From NCBI RefSeq assembly GCF_037975245.1, contig NC_092564.1, positions 24,364,484 through 24,428,483 on the forward strand: DNA of 64,000 nt, in the 5' to 3' direction. Below the pieces are notes generated by a model. That model was not told the origin of the DNA. It saw only the letters and a program-made list of their open reading frames with translations, and ran no database searches. The position numbers were made by a program, and so were the translations under genes. This document shows positions 26,601 to 38,600 of this stretch, piece by piece (the stretch's first letter is position 1; each line of letters begins with the position of its first letter). Source of the stretch: Apostichopus japonicus (taxonomy: Eukaryota > Echinodermata > Holothuroidea > Aspidochirotida > Stichopodidae).

Positions 26601-29600
26601 GGCGGGTTGTTACTTTCTGATTTCCATACAATTATATAATAATGGTTTCAACACCATATGTGAAGGAATGAGTGGGGGAATCCTGAAGTATACAGAATCT
26701 ACAACAAGTGCCCATACCTTGTTCTGCAGTACTGTGATAAGATGTACTGAAATAATCCTGAGTGGTGTATTCCTTGTTAACCACAGTGCCTGATACAGTC
26801 TGTAAATGTAATTGAGTACTTCTCTCCCATGTGGTAAAGAGGTTCTCAGTTACGCGACTATTCGATGATCTGTTCGGGTATGTCGAAGTTGTACTTTTCT
26901 CTCCAGTAGTGTTGCTGTCCTGTGTATGACTAGGTGTATGGTGTGCCCTACTTGTCGTAGTTTCAAAATTATTATCAGGCGGAGTAGATCTAATATCATA
27001 TTGCCGACTAGGAGACACGTCAGCTATTGTAGCTACCAATGGACTTGAAATATCAGGGTACAGAGATGTACTTTTTGTATAAAATCCAGTGGTTTCAACA
27101 GTTTTCTTGCCTGACATGAGTGTTGTTTTGGGGATATTAAGGCTAACAGAAGTCTGCTCAACATTCCTTGAAGTAACTGGAACAGTCATCCCTCGGCCAG
27201 TTGCTTCCCAGGGTGGATCATTCATATTAGACACAGTTGTAGATTCAGTGTTTGATTCCAGTGTTGTTTCGTCATTTGATGTAAACACAAATGTTCCATA
27301 GATGCCCGTGTATTCTTCGGTTCCGTCTGTAGTTAAATGGTTCGAGAGAACTTCAGATGGATGCACTTCAGTTGTTCCAAATCTGCTAAATGATTCAGTT
27401 TTACCACTAGTTTGCTCATTTTGCTGACTGTCTGTACCAATTGTTGACTCTAATGTAGGAGGATATACTGATGTAATTGATCTGATAGGAGAATTTGAGG
27501 TCTTGTCATCAGTTGACACGGTTGCTTCGAAAGTTCCCATTTCAATTGTTGGAGCAGCTTCTGTCGTAAAAGTACGATCATTGGTTAAACTGATTGTCTT
27601 GTCATGAGTTATGTCAAGTGTTGTGCGACCTTCAGATGGATGCACTGCAGTTGTTCCAAATCTGCTGAATGATTCAGTTTTACCACTAGTTTGCTCATTT
27701 TGCTGACTGTCTGTACCAATTGTTGACTCTTTTGTAGGAGGATATGCTGATGTAATTGATCTGATAGGAGAATTTGAGGTCTTGTCATCAGTTGACTCGG
27801 TTGCTTCGAAAGTTCCCATTTCCATTGTTGGAGCAGCTTCTGTCGTTAAAGTTCGATCATAGGTTAAACCGATTGTCTTGTCATGAGTTATGTCAAGTGT
27901 TGTGCGACTTTCAGATGGATGCACTTCAGTTGTTCCAAATCTGCTAAATGATTCAGTTTTACCACTAGTTTGCTCATTTTGCTGACTGTCTGTACCAATT
28001 GTTAACTCTACTGTAGGAGGATATACTGATGTAATTGATCTGATAGGAGAATTTGAGGTCTTGTCATCAGTTGACTCGGTTGCTTTGAAAGTTCCCATTT
28101 TAATTGTTGGAGCAGCTTCTGTCGTTAAAGTACGATCATAGGTTAAACTGATTGTCTTGTCATGAGTTATGTAAAGTGTTGTGCGACTTTCAGATGGATG
28201 CACTTCAGTTGTTCCAAATCTGCTGAATGATTCAGTTTTACCACTAGTTTGCTCATTTTGCTGACTGTCTGTACCAATTGTTGACTCTTCTGTAGGAGGA
28301 TATGCTGATGTAATTGATCTGATAAGAGTTTCTGAGGTCTTGTCTTTAGTTGACTCTGTAGCTTCGAAAGTTCCCATTTCAATTGTTGGAGCAGCTTCTG
28401 TCGTTAGAGTTCGATCATTGGTTAAACCGTTTGTCTTCTCATGGGTAATATACAGTGTTGTGCGACCTTCAGATGGATGCACTTCAGTTGTTCCAAATCT
28501 GCTAAATGATTCAGTTTTACCACTAGTTTGCTCATTTTGCTGACTGTCTGTACCAATTGTTGACTCTTCTGTAGGAGGATATGCTGATGTAATTGATCTG
28601 ATAGGAGAATCTGAGGTTTTGTCATCAGTTGACTCGGTAGCTTCGAAAGTTCCCATTTCAATTGTGGGCGCAGCTTCTGTCGTTAGAGTTCGATCATTGA
28701 TTAAACCGTTTGTCTTGTCATGGGTAATAAACAGTGTTGTGCGACCTTCAGATGGATGCACTTCAGTTGTTCCAAATCTGCTAAATGATTCAGTTTTACC
28801 ACTAGTTTGCTCATTTTGCTGACTGTCTGTACCAATTGTTGACTCTTCTGTAGGAGGATATGCTGATGTAATTGATCTGATAGGAGAATTTGAGGTCTTG
28901 TCATCAGTTGACTCGGTAGCTTCGAAAGTTCCAATTTCAATTGTTGGAGCAGCTTCTGTCGTTAGAGTTCGATCATTGGTTAAACCGTTTGTCTTGTCAT
29001 GGGTAATAAACAGTGTTGTGCGACCTTCAGATGGATGCACTTCAGTTGTTCCAAATCTGCTAAATGATTCTGTTTTAACACTAGTTTGCTCATTTTGCTG
29101 ACTGTCTGTACCAATTGTTGACTCTTCTGTAGGAGGATATGCTGATGTAATTGATCTGATAGGAGAATCTGAGGTTTTGTCATCAGGTGACACGGTTACT
29201 CCGAAAGTTCCCATTTCAATTGTTGGAGCAGCTTCTGTCGTTAGAGTTCGATCATTGGTTAAACCGTTTGTCTTGTCATGGGTAATAAACAGTGTTGTGC
29301 GACCTTCAGATGGATGCACTTCAGTTGTTCCAAATCTGCTAAATGATTCAGTTTTACCACTAGTTTGCTCATTTTGCTGACTGTCTGTACCAATTGTTGA
29401 CTCTTCTGCAGGAGGATATGCTGATGTAATTGATCTGATAGGAGAATCTGAGGTTTTGTCATCAGTTGACACGGTTACTTCAAAAGTTCCCATTTCAATT
29501 GTTGGAGCAGCTTCTGTCGTAAAAGTGTGATCATTGGTTAAACCGATTGTCTTGTCATGAGTTATGTACAGTGTTGTGCGACCTTCAGATGGATGCACTT

Positions 29601-32600
29601 CAGTTGTTCCAAATCTGCTGAATGATTCAGTTTTACCACTAGTTCGCTCATTTTGCTGACTGTCTGTACCAATTTTTGGCTCTACTGTAGGAGGATATGC
29701 TGATGTAATTGATCTGATAAGAGTTTCTGAGGTCTTGTCTTTAGTTGACTCTGTAGCTTCGAAAGTTCCCATTTCAATTGTTGGAGCAGCTTCTGTCGTT
29801 AGAGTTCGATCATTGGTTAAACCGTTTGTCTTCTCATGGGTAATATACAGTGTTGTGCGACCTTCAGATGGATGCACTTCAGTTGTTCCAAATCTGCTAA
29901 ATGATTCAGTTTTACCACTAGTTTGCTCATTTTGCTGACTGTCTGTACCAATTGTTGATTCTTCTGTAAGAGGATATGCTGATGTAATTGATCTGATAGG
30001 AGAATCTGAGGTCTTTTCATCAGTTGACTTGGTTGCTTCGAAAGTTCCAATTTCAATTGTTGGAGCAGCTTCTGTAGTAAAAGTGTGATCATTGGTTAAA
30101 CCGTTTGTCTTGTCATGAGTAATGTACAGTGTTGTGTTACTTTCAGATGGATGCACTTCAGTTGTTCCAAATCTACTAAATGATTCAGTTTTACCACTAG
30201 TTCGCTCATTTTGCTGACTATCTGTACCAATTGTTGACTCTTCTGTAGGAGGATATGCTGATGTAATTGATCTGATAGGAGAATCTGAGGTTTTGTCATC
30301 AGTTGACACGGTTACTTCGAAAGTTCCCATTTCAATTGTTGCAGCAGCTTCTGTCGTAAAAGTGTGATCATTGGTTAAACCATTTGTCTTGTCATGAGTA
30401 ATATACAGTGTTGTTGTGCGACCTTCAGATGGATGCACTTCAGTTGTTCCAAATCTGCTGAATGATTCAGTTTTACCACTAGTTCGCTCATTTTGCTGAC
30501 TGTCTGTACCAATTGTTGACTCTTCTGTAGGAGGATATGCTGATGTAATTGATCTGATAGGAGAATCTGAGGTTTTGTCATCAGGTGACACGGTTACTTC
30601 GAAAGTTCCCATTTCAATTGTTGGAGAAGCTTCTGTCGTAAAAGTACGATCATTGGTTAAACCGTTTGTCTTGTCATGGGTAATATACAGTGTTGTTGTG
30701 CTACCTTCAGATGGAAGCACTTCAGTTGTTCCAAATCTGCTGAATGATTCAGTTTTACCACTAGTTCGCTCATTTTGCTGACTGTCTGTACCAATTGTTG
30801 ACTCTTCCGTAGGAGGATATGCTGATGTAATTGATCTGATAGGAGAATCTGAGGTTTTGTCATCAGTTGACACGGTTACTTCGAAAGTTCCCATTTCAAT
30901 TGTTGGAGAAGCTTCTGTCGTAAAAGTACGATCATTGGTTAAACCGTTTGTCTTGTCATGGGTAATATACAGTGTTGTTGTGCGACCTTCAGATGGAAGC
31001 ACTTCAGTTGTTCCAAATCTGCTGAATGATTCAGTTTTATCACTAGTTCGCTCATTTTGCTGACTGTCTGTACCAATTGTTGACTCTTCTGTAGGAGGAT
31101 ATGCTGATGTAATTGATCTGATAGGAGAATCTGAGATTTTGTCATCAGTTGACACGGTTACTTCGAAAGTTCCCATTTCAATTGTTGGAGCAGCTTCTGT
31201 CGTAAAAGTGTGATCATTGGTTAAACCGATTGTCTTGTCATGAGTAATGTACAGTGTTGTGTTACTTTCAGATGGATGCACTTCAGTTGTTCCAAATCTG
31301 CTAAATGATTCAGTTTTACCACTAGTTCGCTCATTTTGCTGACTGTCTGTACCAATTGTTGACTCTTCTGTAGGAGGATATGCTGATGTAATTGATCTGA
31401 TAGGAGAATCTGAGGTCTTGTCATCAGTTGACTCTGTAGCTTCGAAAGTTCCCATTTCATTTGTTGGAGCAGCTTCTGTCGTAAAAGTACGATCATTGGT
31501 TAAACCGATTGTCTTGTCATGAGTAATGTACAGTGTTGTGTTACTTTCAGATGGATGCACTTCAGTTGTTCCAAATCTGCTAAATGATTCAGTTTTACCA
31601 CTAGTTCGCTCATTTTGCTGACTGTCTGTACCAATTGTTGACTCTTCTGTAGGAGGATATGCTGATGTAATTGATCTGATAGGAGAATCTGAGGTCTTGT
31701 CATCAGTTGACTCTGTAGCTTCGAAAGTTCCCATTTCATTTGTTGGAGCAGCTTCTGTCGTAAAAGTACGATCATTGGTTAAACCGATTGTCTTGTCATG
31801 AGTAATGTAAATTGTGCGACCTTCAGATGGATGCACTTCAGTTGTTCCAAATCTGCTAAATGATTCAGTTTTACCACTAGTTTGCTCATTTTGCTGACTG
31901 TCTGTACCAATTGTTGACTCTTCTGTAGGAGGATATGCTGATGTAATTGATCTGATAGGAGAATCTGAGGTCTTGTCATGAGTTGACTCGGTTGCTTCAA
32001 AAGTTCCCATTTCCATTGTTGAAGCAGCTTCTGTCGTAAAAGTGCGATCATTTGTTAAACCGTTTGTCTTGTCATGGGTATTAAACAGTGTTGTGCGACC
32101 TTCAGATGGATGCACTTCAGTTGTTCCAAATCTACTAAATGATTCAGTTTTACCACTAGTTCGCTCATTTTGCTGACTGTCTGTACCAATTGTTGACTCT
32201 ACTGTAGGAGGATATACTGATGTAATTGATCTGATAGGAGAATCTGAGGTCTTTTCATCAGTTGACACGGTTGCTTCGAAAGTTCCCATTTCGGTAGTTG
32301 TGTACGGCTCTGTAATAAATGTACTAAGATTGGTGATAGGATTTGCCATATCATGAGTACTGTACAGTGGTGTGAGACCTTCGGATAGCGACAATTCGGT
32401 TGTAGAAAATGATTTAAATAAATCCATTTCATCAGTGGTTTGCGAGTCGTCTTCCCGGATATCTGAACTAGTTTGACTATACAAAGGCTCTCCTGTAGCC
32501 TTTGGGCTGTTACTTCCAAGCGCAGTTGGCAAGGTGGTTGATGTCTCTGGAGTAGTGCTGGTACTCTCCTCCGTGCTAATCGATATTGATGAAGAAATAG

Positions 32601-35600
32601 CTGTCGTCTCGGAACTAGTTTCAGCTGTCGTGGTCAAGTCAGAAGAAGTAGATTCCAGAGATGTTGTTAGCTCAGTTGTTTCAACAGTTGTCTGATATGG
32701 AGTGGTCGTTTCCCCTACGGAGCTGGTCTCCTTCACAGCTGTCGAGTAAGAGGTTGTTTCCACGGTACTAGAGGAAGGTCCTGTTGTCTCGGAACCTGTA
32801 GTAGAACTCTCTGTGGATACGGTGGTAGACTCTGTGTTAGTCGTCTCGGCTGAGGATGTCAATCCTTCTGTCGATGTAGACTCACTTGTCACTCTTTCAG
32901 AGGTAGCAGATGTAGTGCTGGCTTGACTAGATGAAGCCTGGCTTGTAACCTCTGGGCTGCTACTTGCTGAAACCGTTGTCAGTGTGGTTGAAGCCTCCGG
33001 AGTAGTGCTGGTACTCTCCTCGGTGCTGATCGATTTCGATGAAGAAATAGCTGTCGTCTCGGAACTAGTTTCAGCTGTCGTGGTCAAGGCAGAAGAAGTA
33101 GATTCCAGAGATGTTGTTAGCTCAGTTGTTTCAACAGTTGTCTGATATGGAGTGGTCGTTTCCCCTACGGAGCTGGTCACCTTCACAGCTGTCGAGTAAG
33201 AGGTTGTTTCCACGGTACTAGAGGAAGGTCCTGTTGTCTCGGAACCTGTAGTAGAACTCTCTGTGGATACGGTGGTAGACTCTGTGTTAGTCGTCTCGGC
33301 TGAGGATGTCAATCCTTCTGTCGATGTAGACTCACTTTTCACTCTTTCAGAGGTAGCAGATGTAGTGCTGGCTTGACTAGATGAAGCCTGGCTTGTGACC
33401 CCTGGGCTGCTACTTGCTGAAACCGTTGTCAGTGTGGTTGAAGCCTCCGGAGTAGTGCTGACACTCTCCTCGGTGCTGATCGATTTCGATGAAGAAATAG
33501 CTGTCGTCTCGGAACTAGTTTCAGCTGTCGTGGTCAAGGCAGAAGAAGTAGATTCCAGAGATGTTGTTAGCTCAGTTGTTTCAACAGTTGTCTGATATGG
33601 AGTGGTCGTTTCCCCTACGGAGCTGGTCTCCTTCACAGCTGTCGAGTAAGAGGCTGTTTCCACGGTACTAGAGGAAGGTCCAGTTGTCTCAGAACCTGTA
33701 GTAGAACTCTCTGTGGATACGGTGGTAGACTCTGTGTTAGTCGTCTCGGCTGAGGATGTCAATCCTTCTGTCGATGTAGACTCACTTTTCACTCTTTCAG
33801 AGGTAGCAGATGTAGTGCTGGCTTGACTAGATGAAGCCTGGCTTGTAACCTCTGGGCTGCTACTTGCTGAAACCGTTGTCAGAGTGGTTGAAGCCTCCGG
33901 AGTAGTGCTGGTACTCTCCTCGGTGCTGATCGATTTCGATGAAGAAATAGCTGTCGTCTCGGAACTAGTTTCAGCTGTCGTGGTCAAGGCAGAAGTAGAT
34001 TCCAGAGATGTTGTTAGCTCAGTTGTTTCAACAGTTGTCTGATATGGAGTGGTCGTTTCCCCTACGGAGCTGGTCACCTTCACAGCTGTCGAGTAAGAGG
34101 TTGTTTCCACGGTACTAGAGGAAGGTCCTGTTGTCTCGGAACCTGTAGTAGAACTCTCTGTGGATACGGTGTTAGACTCTGTGTTAGTCGTCTCGGCTGA
34201 GGATGTCAATCCTTCTGTCGATGTAGACTCACTTTTCACTCTTTCAGAGGTAGCAGATGTAGTGCTGGCTTGACTAGATGAAGCCTGGCTTGTGACCCCT
34301 GGGCTGCTACTTGCTGAAACCGTTGTCAGTGTGGTTGAAGCCTCCGGAGTAGTGCTGACACTCTCCTCGGTGCTGATCGATTTCGATGAAGAAATAGCTG
34401 TCGTCTCGGAACTAGTTTCAGCTGTCGTGGTCAAGGCAGAAGAAGTAGATTCCAGAGATGTTGTTAGCTCAGTTGTTTCAACAGTTGTCTGATATGGAGT
34501 GGTCGTTTCCCCTACGGAGCTGGTCTCCTTCACAGCTGTCGAGTAAGAGGCTGTTTCCACGGTACTAGAGGAAGGTCCAGTTGTCTCAGAACCTGTAGTA
34601 GAACTCTCTGTGGATACGGTGGTAGACTCTGTGTTAGTCGTCTCGGCTGAGGATGTCAATCCTTCTGTCGATGTAGACTCACTTGTCACTCTTTCAGAGG
34701 TAGCAGATGTAGTGCTGGCTTGACTAGATGAAGCCTGGCTTGTAACCTCTGGGCTGCTACTTGCTGAAACCGTTGTCAGTGTGGTTGAAGCCTCCGGAGT
34801 AGTGCTGGTACTCTCCTCGGTGCTGAACGATTTCGATGAAGAAATAGCTGTCGTCTCGGAACTAGTTTCAGCTGACGTGGTCAAGGCAGAAGAAGTAGAT
34901 TCCAGAGATGTTGTTAGCTCAGTTGTTTCAACAGTTGTCTGATATGGAGTGGTCGTTTCCCCTCCGGAGCTAGTCTCCTTCACAGCTGTCGAGTAAGAGG
35001 TTGTTTCCACGATACTAGAGGAAGGTCCTGTTGTCTCGGAACCTGTAGTAGAACTCTCTGTGGATACGGTGGTAGACTCTGTGTTAGTCGTCTCGGCTGA
35101 GGATGTCAATCCTTCTGTCGATGTAGACTCACTTGTCACTTTTTCAGAGGTAGCAGATGTAGTGCTGGCTTGACTAGATGAAGCCTGGCTTGTAACCTCT
35201 GGGCTGCTACTTGCTGAAACCGTTGTCAGTGTGGTTGAAGCCTCCGGAGTAGTTCTGGTACTCTCCTCGGTGCTGATCGATTTCGATGAAGAAATAGCTG
35301 TCGTCTCGGAACTAGTTTCAGCTGTCGTGGTCAAGGCAGAAGAAGTAGATTCCAGAGATGTTGTTAGCTCAGTTGTTTCAACAGTTGTCTGATATGGAGT
35401 GGTCGTTTCCCCTACGGAGCTGGTCTTCTTCACAGCTGTCGAGTAAGAGGTTGTTTCCACGGTACTAGAGGAAGGTCCTGTTGTCTCGGAACCTGTAGTA
35501 GAACTCTCTGTGGATACGGTGGTAGACTCTGTGTTAGTCGTCTCGGCTGAGGATGTCAATCCTTCTGTCGATGTAGACTCACTTGTCACTCTTTCAGAGG

Positions 35601-38600
35601 TAGCAGATGTAGTGCTGGCTTGACTAGATGAAGCCTGGCTTGTAACCTCTGGGCTGCTACTTGCTGAAACCGTTGTCAGTGTGGTTGAAGCCTCCGGAGT
35701 AGTGCTGGTACTCTCCTCGGTGCTGATCGATTTCGATGAAGAAATAGCTGTCGTCTCGGAACTAGTTTCAGCTGTCGTGGTCAAGGCAGAAGAAGTAGAT
35801 TCCAGAGATGTTGTTAGCTCAGTTGTTTCAACAGTTGTCTGATATGGAGTGGTCGTTTCCCCTACGGAGCTGGTCACCTTCACAGCTGTCGAGTAAGAGG
35901 TTGTTTCCACGGTACTAGAGGAAGGTCCTGTTGTCTCGGAACCTGTAGTAGAACTCTCTGTGGATACGGTGGTAGACTCTGTGTTAGTCGTCTCGGCTGA
36001 GGATGTCAATCCTTCTGTCGATGTAGACTCACTTTTCACTCTTTCAGAGGTAGCAGATGTAGTGCTGGCTTGACTAGATGAAGCCTGGCTTGTGACCCCT
36101 GGGCTGCTACTTGCTGAAACCGTTGTCAGTGTGGTTGAAGCCTCCGGAGTAGTGCTGACACTCTCCTCGGTGCTGATCGATTTCGATGAAGAAATAGCTG
36201 TCGTCTCGGAACTAGTTTCAGCTGTCGTGGTCAAGGCAGAAGAAGTAGATTCCAGAGATGTTGTTAGCTGAGTTGTTTCAACAGTTGTCTGATATGGAGT
36301 GGTCGTTTCCCCTACGGAGCTGGTCTTCTTCACAGCTGTCGAGTAAGAGGTTGTTTCCACGGTACTAGAGGAAGGTCCTGTTGTCTCGGAACCTGTAGTA
36401 GAACTCTCTGTGGATACGGTGGTAGACTCTGTGTTAGTCGTCTCGGCTGAGGATGTCAATCCTTCTGTCGATGTAGACTCACTTGTCACTCTTTCAGAGG
36501 TAGCAGATGTAGTGCTGGCTTGACTAGATGAGGCCTGGGTTGTAACCTCTGGGCTGCTACTTGCTGAAACCGTTGTCAGTGTGGTTGAAGCCTCCGGAGT
36601 AGTGCTGGTACTCTCCTCGGTGCTGATCGATTTCGATAAAGAAATAGCTGTCGTCTCGGAACTAGTTTCAGCTGTCGTGGTCAAGGCAGAAGAAGTAGAT
36701 TCCAGAGATGTTGTTAGCTCAGTTGTTTCAACAGTTGTCTGATATGGAGTGGTCGTTTCCCCTACGGAGCTGGTCTTCTTCACAGCTGTCGAGTAAGAGG
36801 TTGTTTCCACGGTACTAGAGGAAGGTCCTGTTGTCTCGGAACCTGTAGTAGAACTCTCTGTGGATACGGTGGTAGACTCTGTGTTAGTCGTCTCGGCTGA
36901 GGATGTCAATCCTTCTGTCGATGTAGACTCACTTGTCCCTCTTTCAGAGGTAGCAGATGTAGTGCTGGCTTGACTAGATGAGGCCTGGCTTGTAACCTCT
37001 GGGCTGCTACTTGCTGAAACCGTTGTCAGTGTGGTTGAAGCCTCCGGAGTAGAGCTGGTACTCTCCTCGGTGCTGAACGATTTCGATGAAGAAATAGCTG
37101 TCGTCTCGGAACTAGTTTCAGCTGTCGTGGTCAAGGCAGAAGAAGTAGATTCCAGAGATGTTGTTAGCTCAGTTGTTTCAACAGTTGTCTGATATGGAGT
37201 GGTCGTTTCCCCTACGGAGCTGGTCTTCTTCACAGCTGTCGAGTAAGAGGTTGTTTCCACGGTACTAGAGGAAGGTCCTGTTGTCTCGGAACCTGTAGTA
37301 GAACTCTCTGTGGATACGGTGGTAGACTCTGTGTTAGTCGTCTCGGCTGAGGATGTCAATCCTTCTGTCGATGTAGACTCACTTGTCACTCTTTCAGAGG
37401 TAGCAGATGTAGTGCTGGCTTGACTAGATGAGGCCTGGGTTGTAACCTCTGGGCTGCTACTTGCTGAAACCGTTGTCAGTGTGGTTGAAGCCTCCGGAGT
37501 AGTGCTGGTACTCTTCTCGGTGCTGAACGATTTCGATGAAGAAATAGCTGTCGTCTCGGAACTAGTTTCAGCTGACGTGGTCAAGGCAGAAGAAGTAGAT
37601 TCCAGAGATGTTGTTAGCTCAGTTGTTTCAACAGTTGTCTGATATGGAGTGGTCGTTTCCCCTACGGAGCTGGTCTCCTTCACAGCTGTCGAGTAAGAGG
37701 TTGTTTCCACGGTACTAGAGGAAGGTCCTGTTGTCTCGGAACCTGTAGTAGAACTCTCTGTGGATACGGTGGTAGACTCTGTGTTAGTCGTCTCGGCTGA
37801 GGATGTCAATCCTTCTGTCGATGTAGACTCACTTGTCACTCTTTCAGAGGTAGCAGATGTAGTGCTGGCTTGACTAGATGAAGCCTGGCTTGTAACATCT
37901 GGGATGCTACTTGCTGAAATCGTTGTCAGTGTGGTTGAAGCCTCCGGAGTAGTGCTGGTACTCTCCTCGGTGCTGATCGATTTCGATGAAGAAATAGCTG
38001 TCGTCTCGGAACTAGTTTCAGCTGTCGTGGTCAAGGCAGAAGAAGTAGATTCCAGAGATGTTGTTAGCTCAGTTGTTTCAACAGTTGTCTGATATGGAGT
38101 GGTCGTTTCCCCTACGGAGCTGGTCTCCTTCACAGCTGTCGAGTAAGAGGTTGTTTCCACGGTACTAGAGGAAGGTCCTGTTGTCTCGGAACCTGTAGTA
38201 GAACTCTCTGTGGATACGGTGGTAGACTCTGTGTTAGTCGTCTCGGCTGAGGATGTCAATCCTTCTGTCGATGTAGACTCACTTGTCACTCTTTCAGAGG
38301 TAGCAGATGTAGTGCTGGCTTGACTAGATGAAGCCTGGCTTGTAACCTCTGGGCTGCTACTTGCTGAAACCGTTGTCAGTGTGGCTGGAGCCTCCGGAGT
38401 AGTGCTGGTACTCTCCTCGGTGCTGAACGATTTCGATGAAGAAATAGCTGTCGTCTCGGAACTAGTTTCAGCTGACGTGGTCAAGGCAGAAGAAGTAGAT
38501 TCCAGAGATGTTGTTAGCTTAGTTGTTTCAACAGTTGTGTGATACGGAGTGGTCGTTTCTCCTACGGAGCTGGTTTCCTTCACAGCTGTCGAGTAAGAGG

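Larger units (their letters stand above)
22427..26717 (-). other. Introns around EGF, sushi and LDLa exons
   Basis: The introns are 22427-23183, 23298-23786 (with the TA microsatellite), 23958-24687 (with a 9-bp perfect hairpin at 24305-24326), 24865-25702, 25829-26226 and 26350-26717. I found no gene or RNA in them. Confidence 0.78.

Noticed and set aside
26632-26717. Read-through C-terminus of the mucin exon (tail containing CCRFC)
   Set aside because: A good GT donor at 26716-26717 joins in phase to the LDLa exon, so the tail is probably intron. An isoform that retains this intron and ends here cannot be excluded.
28340-31063. Plus- and minus-strand frames of 67-91 codons in the 279-nt array
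   Set aside because: They are alternative-frame shadows of the 93-residue repeat. The long minus-strand frame with in-phase splicing explains the region.
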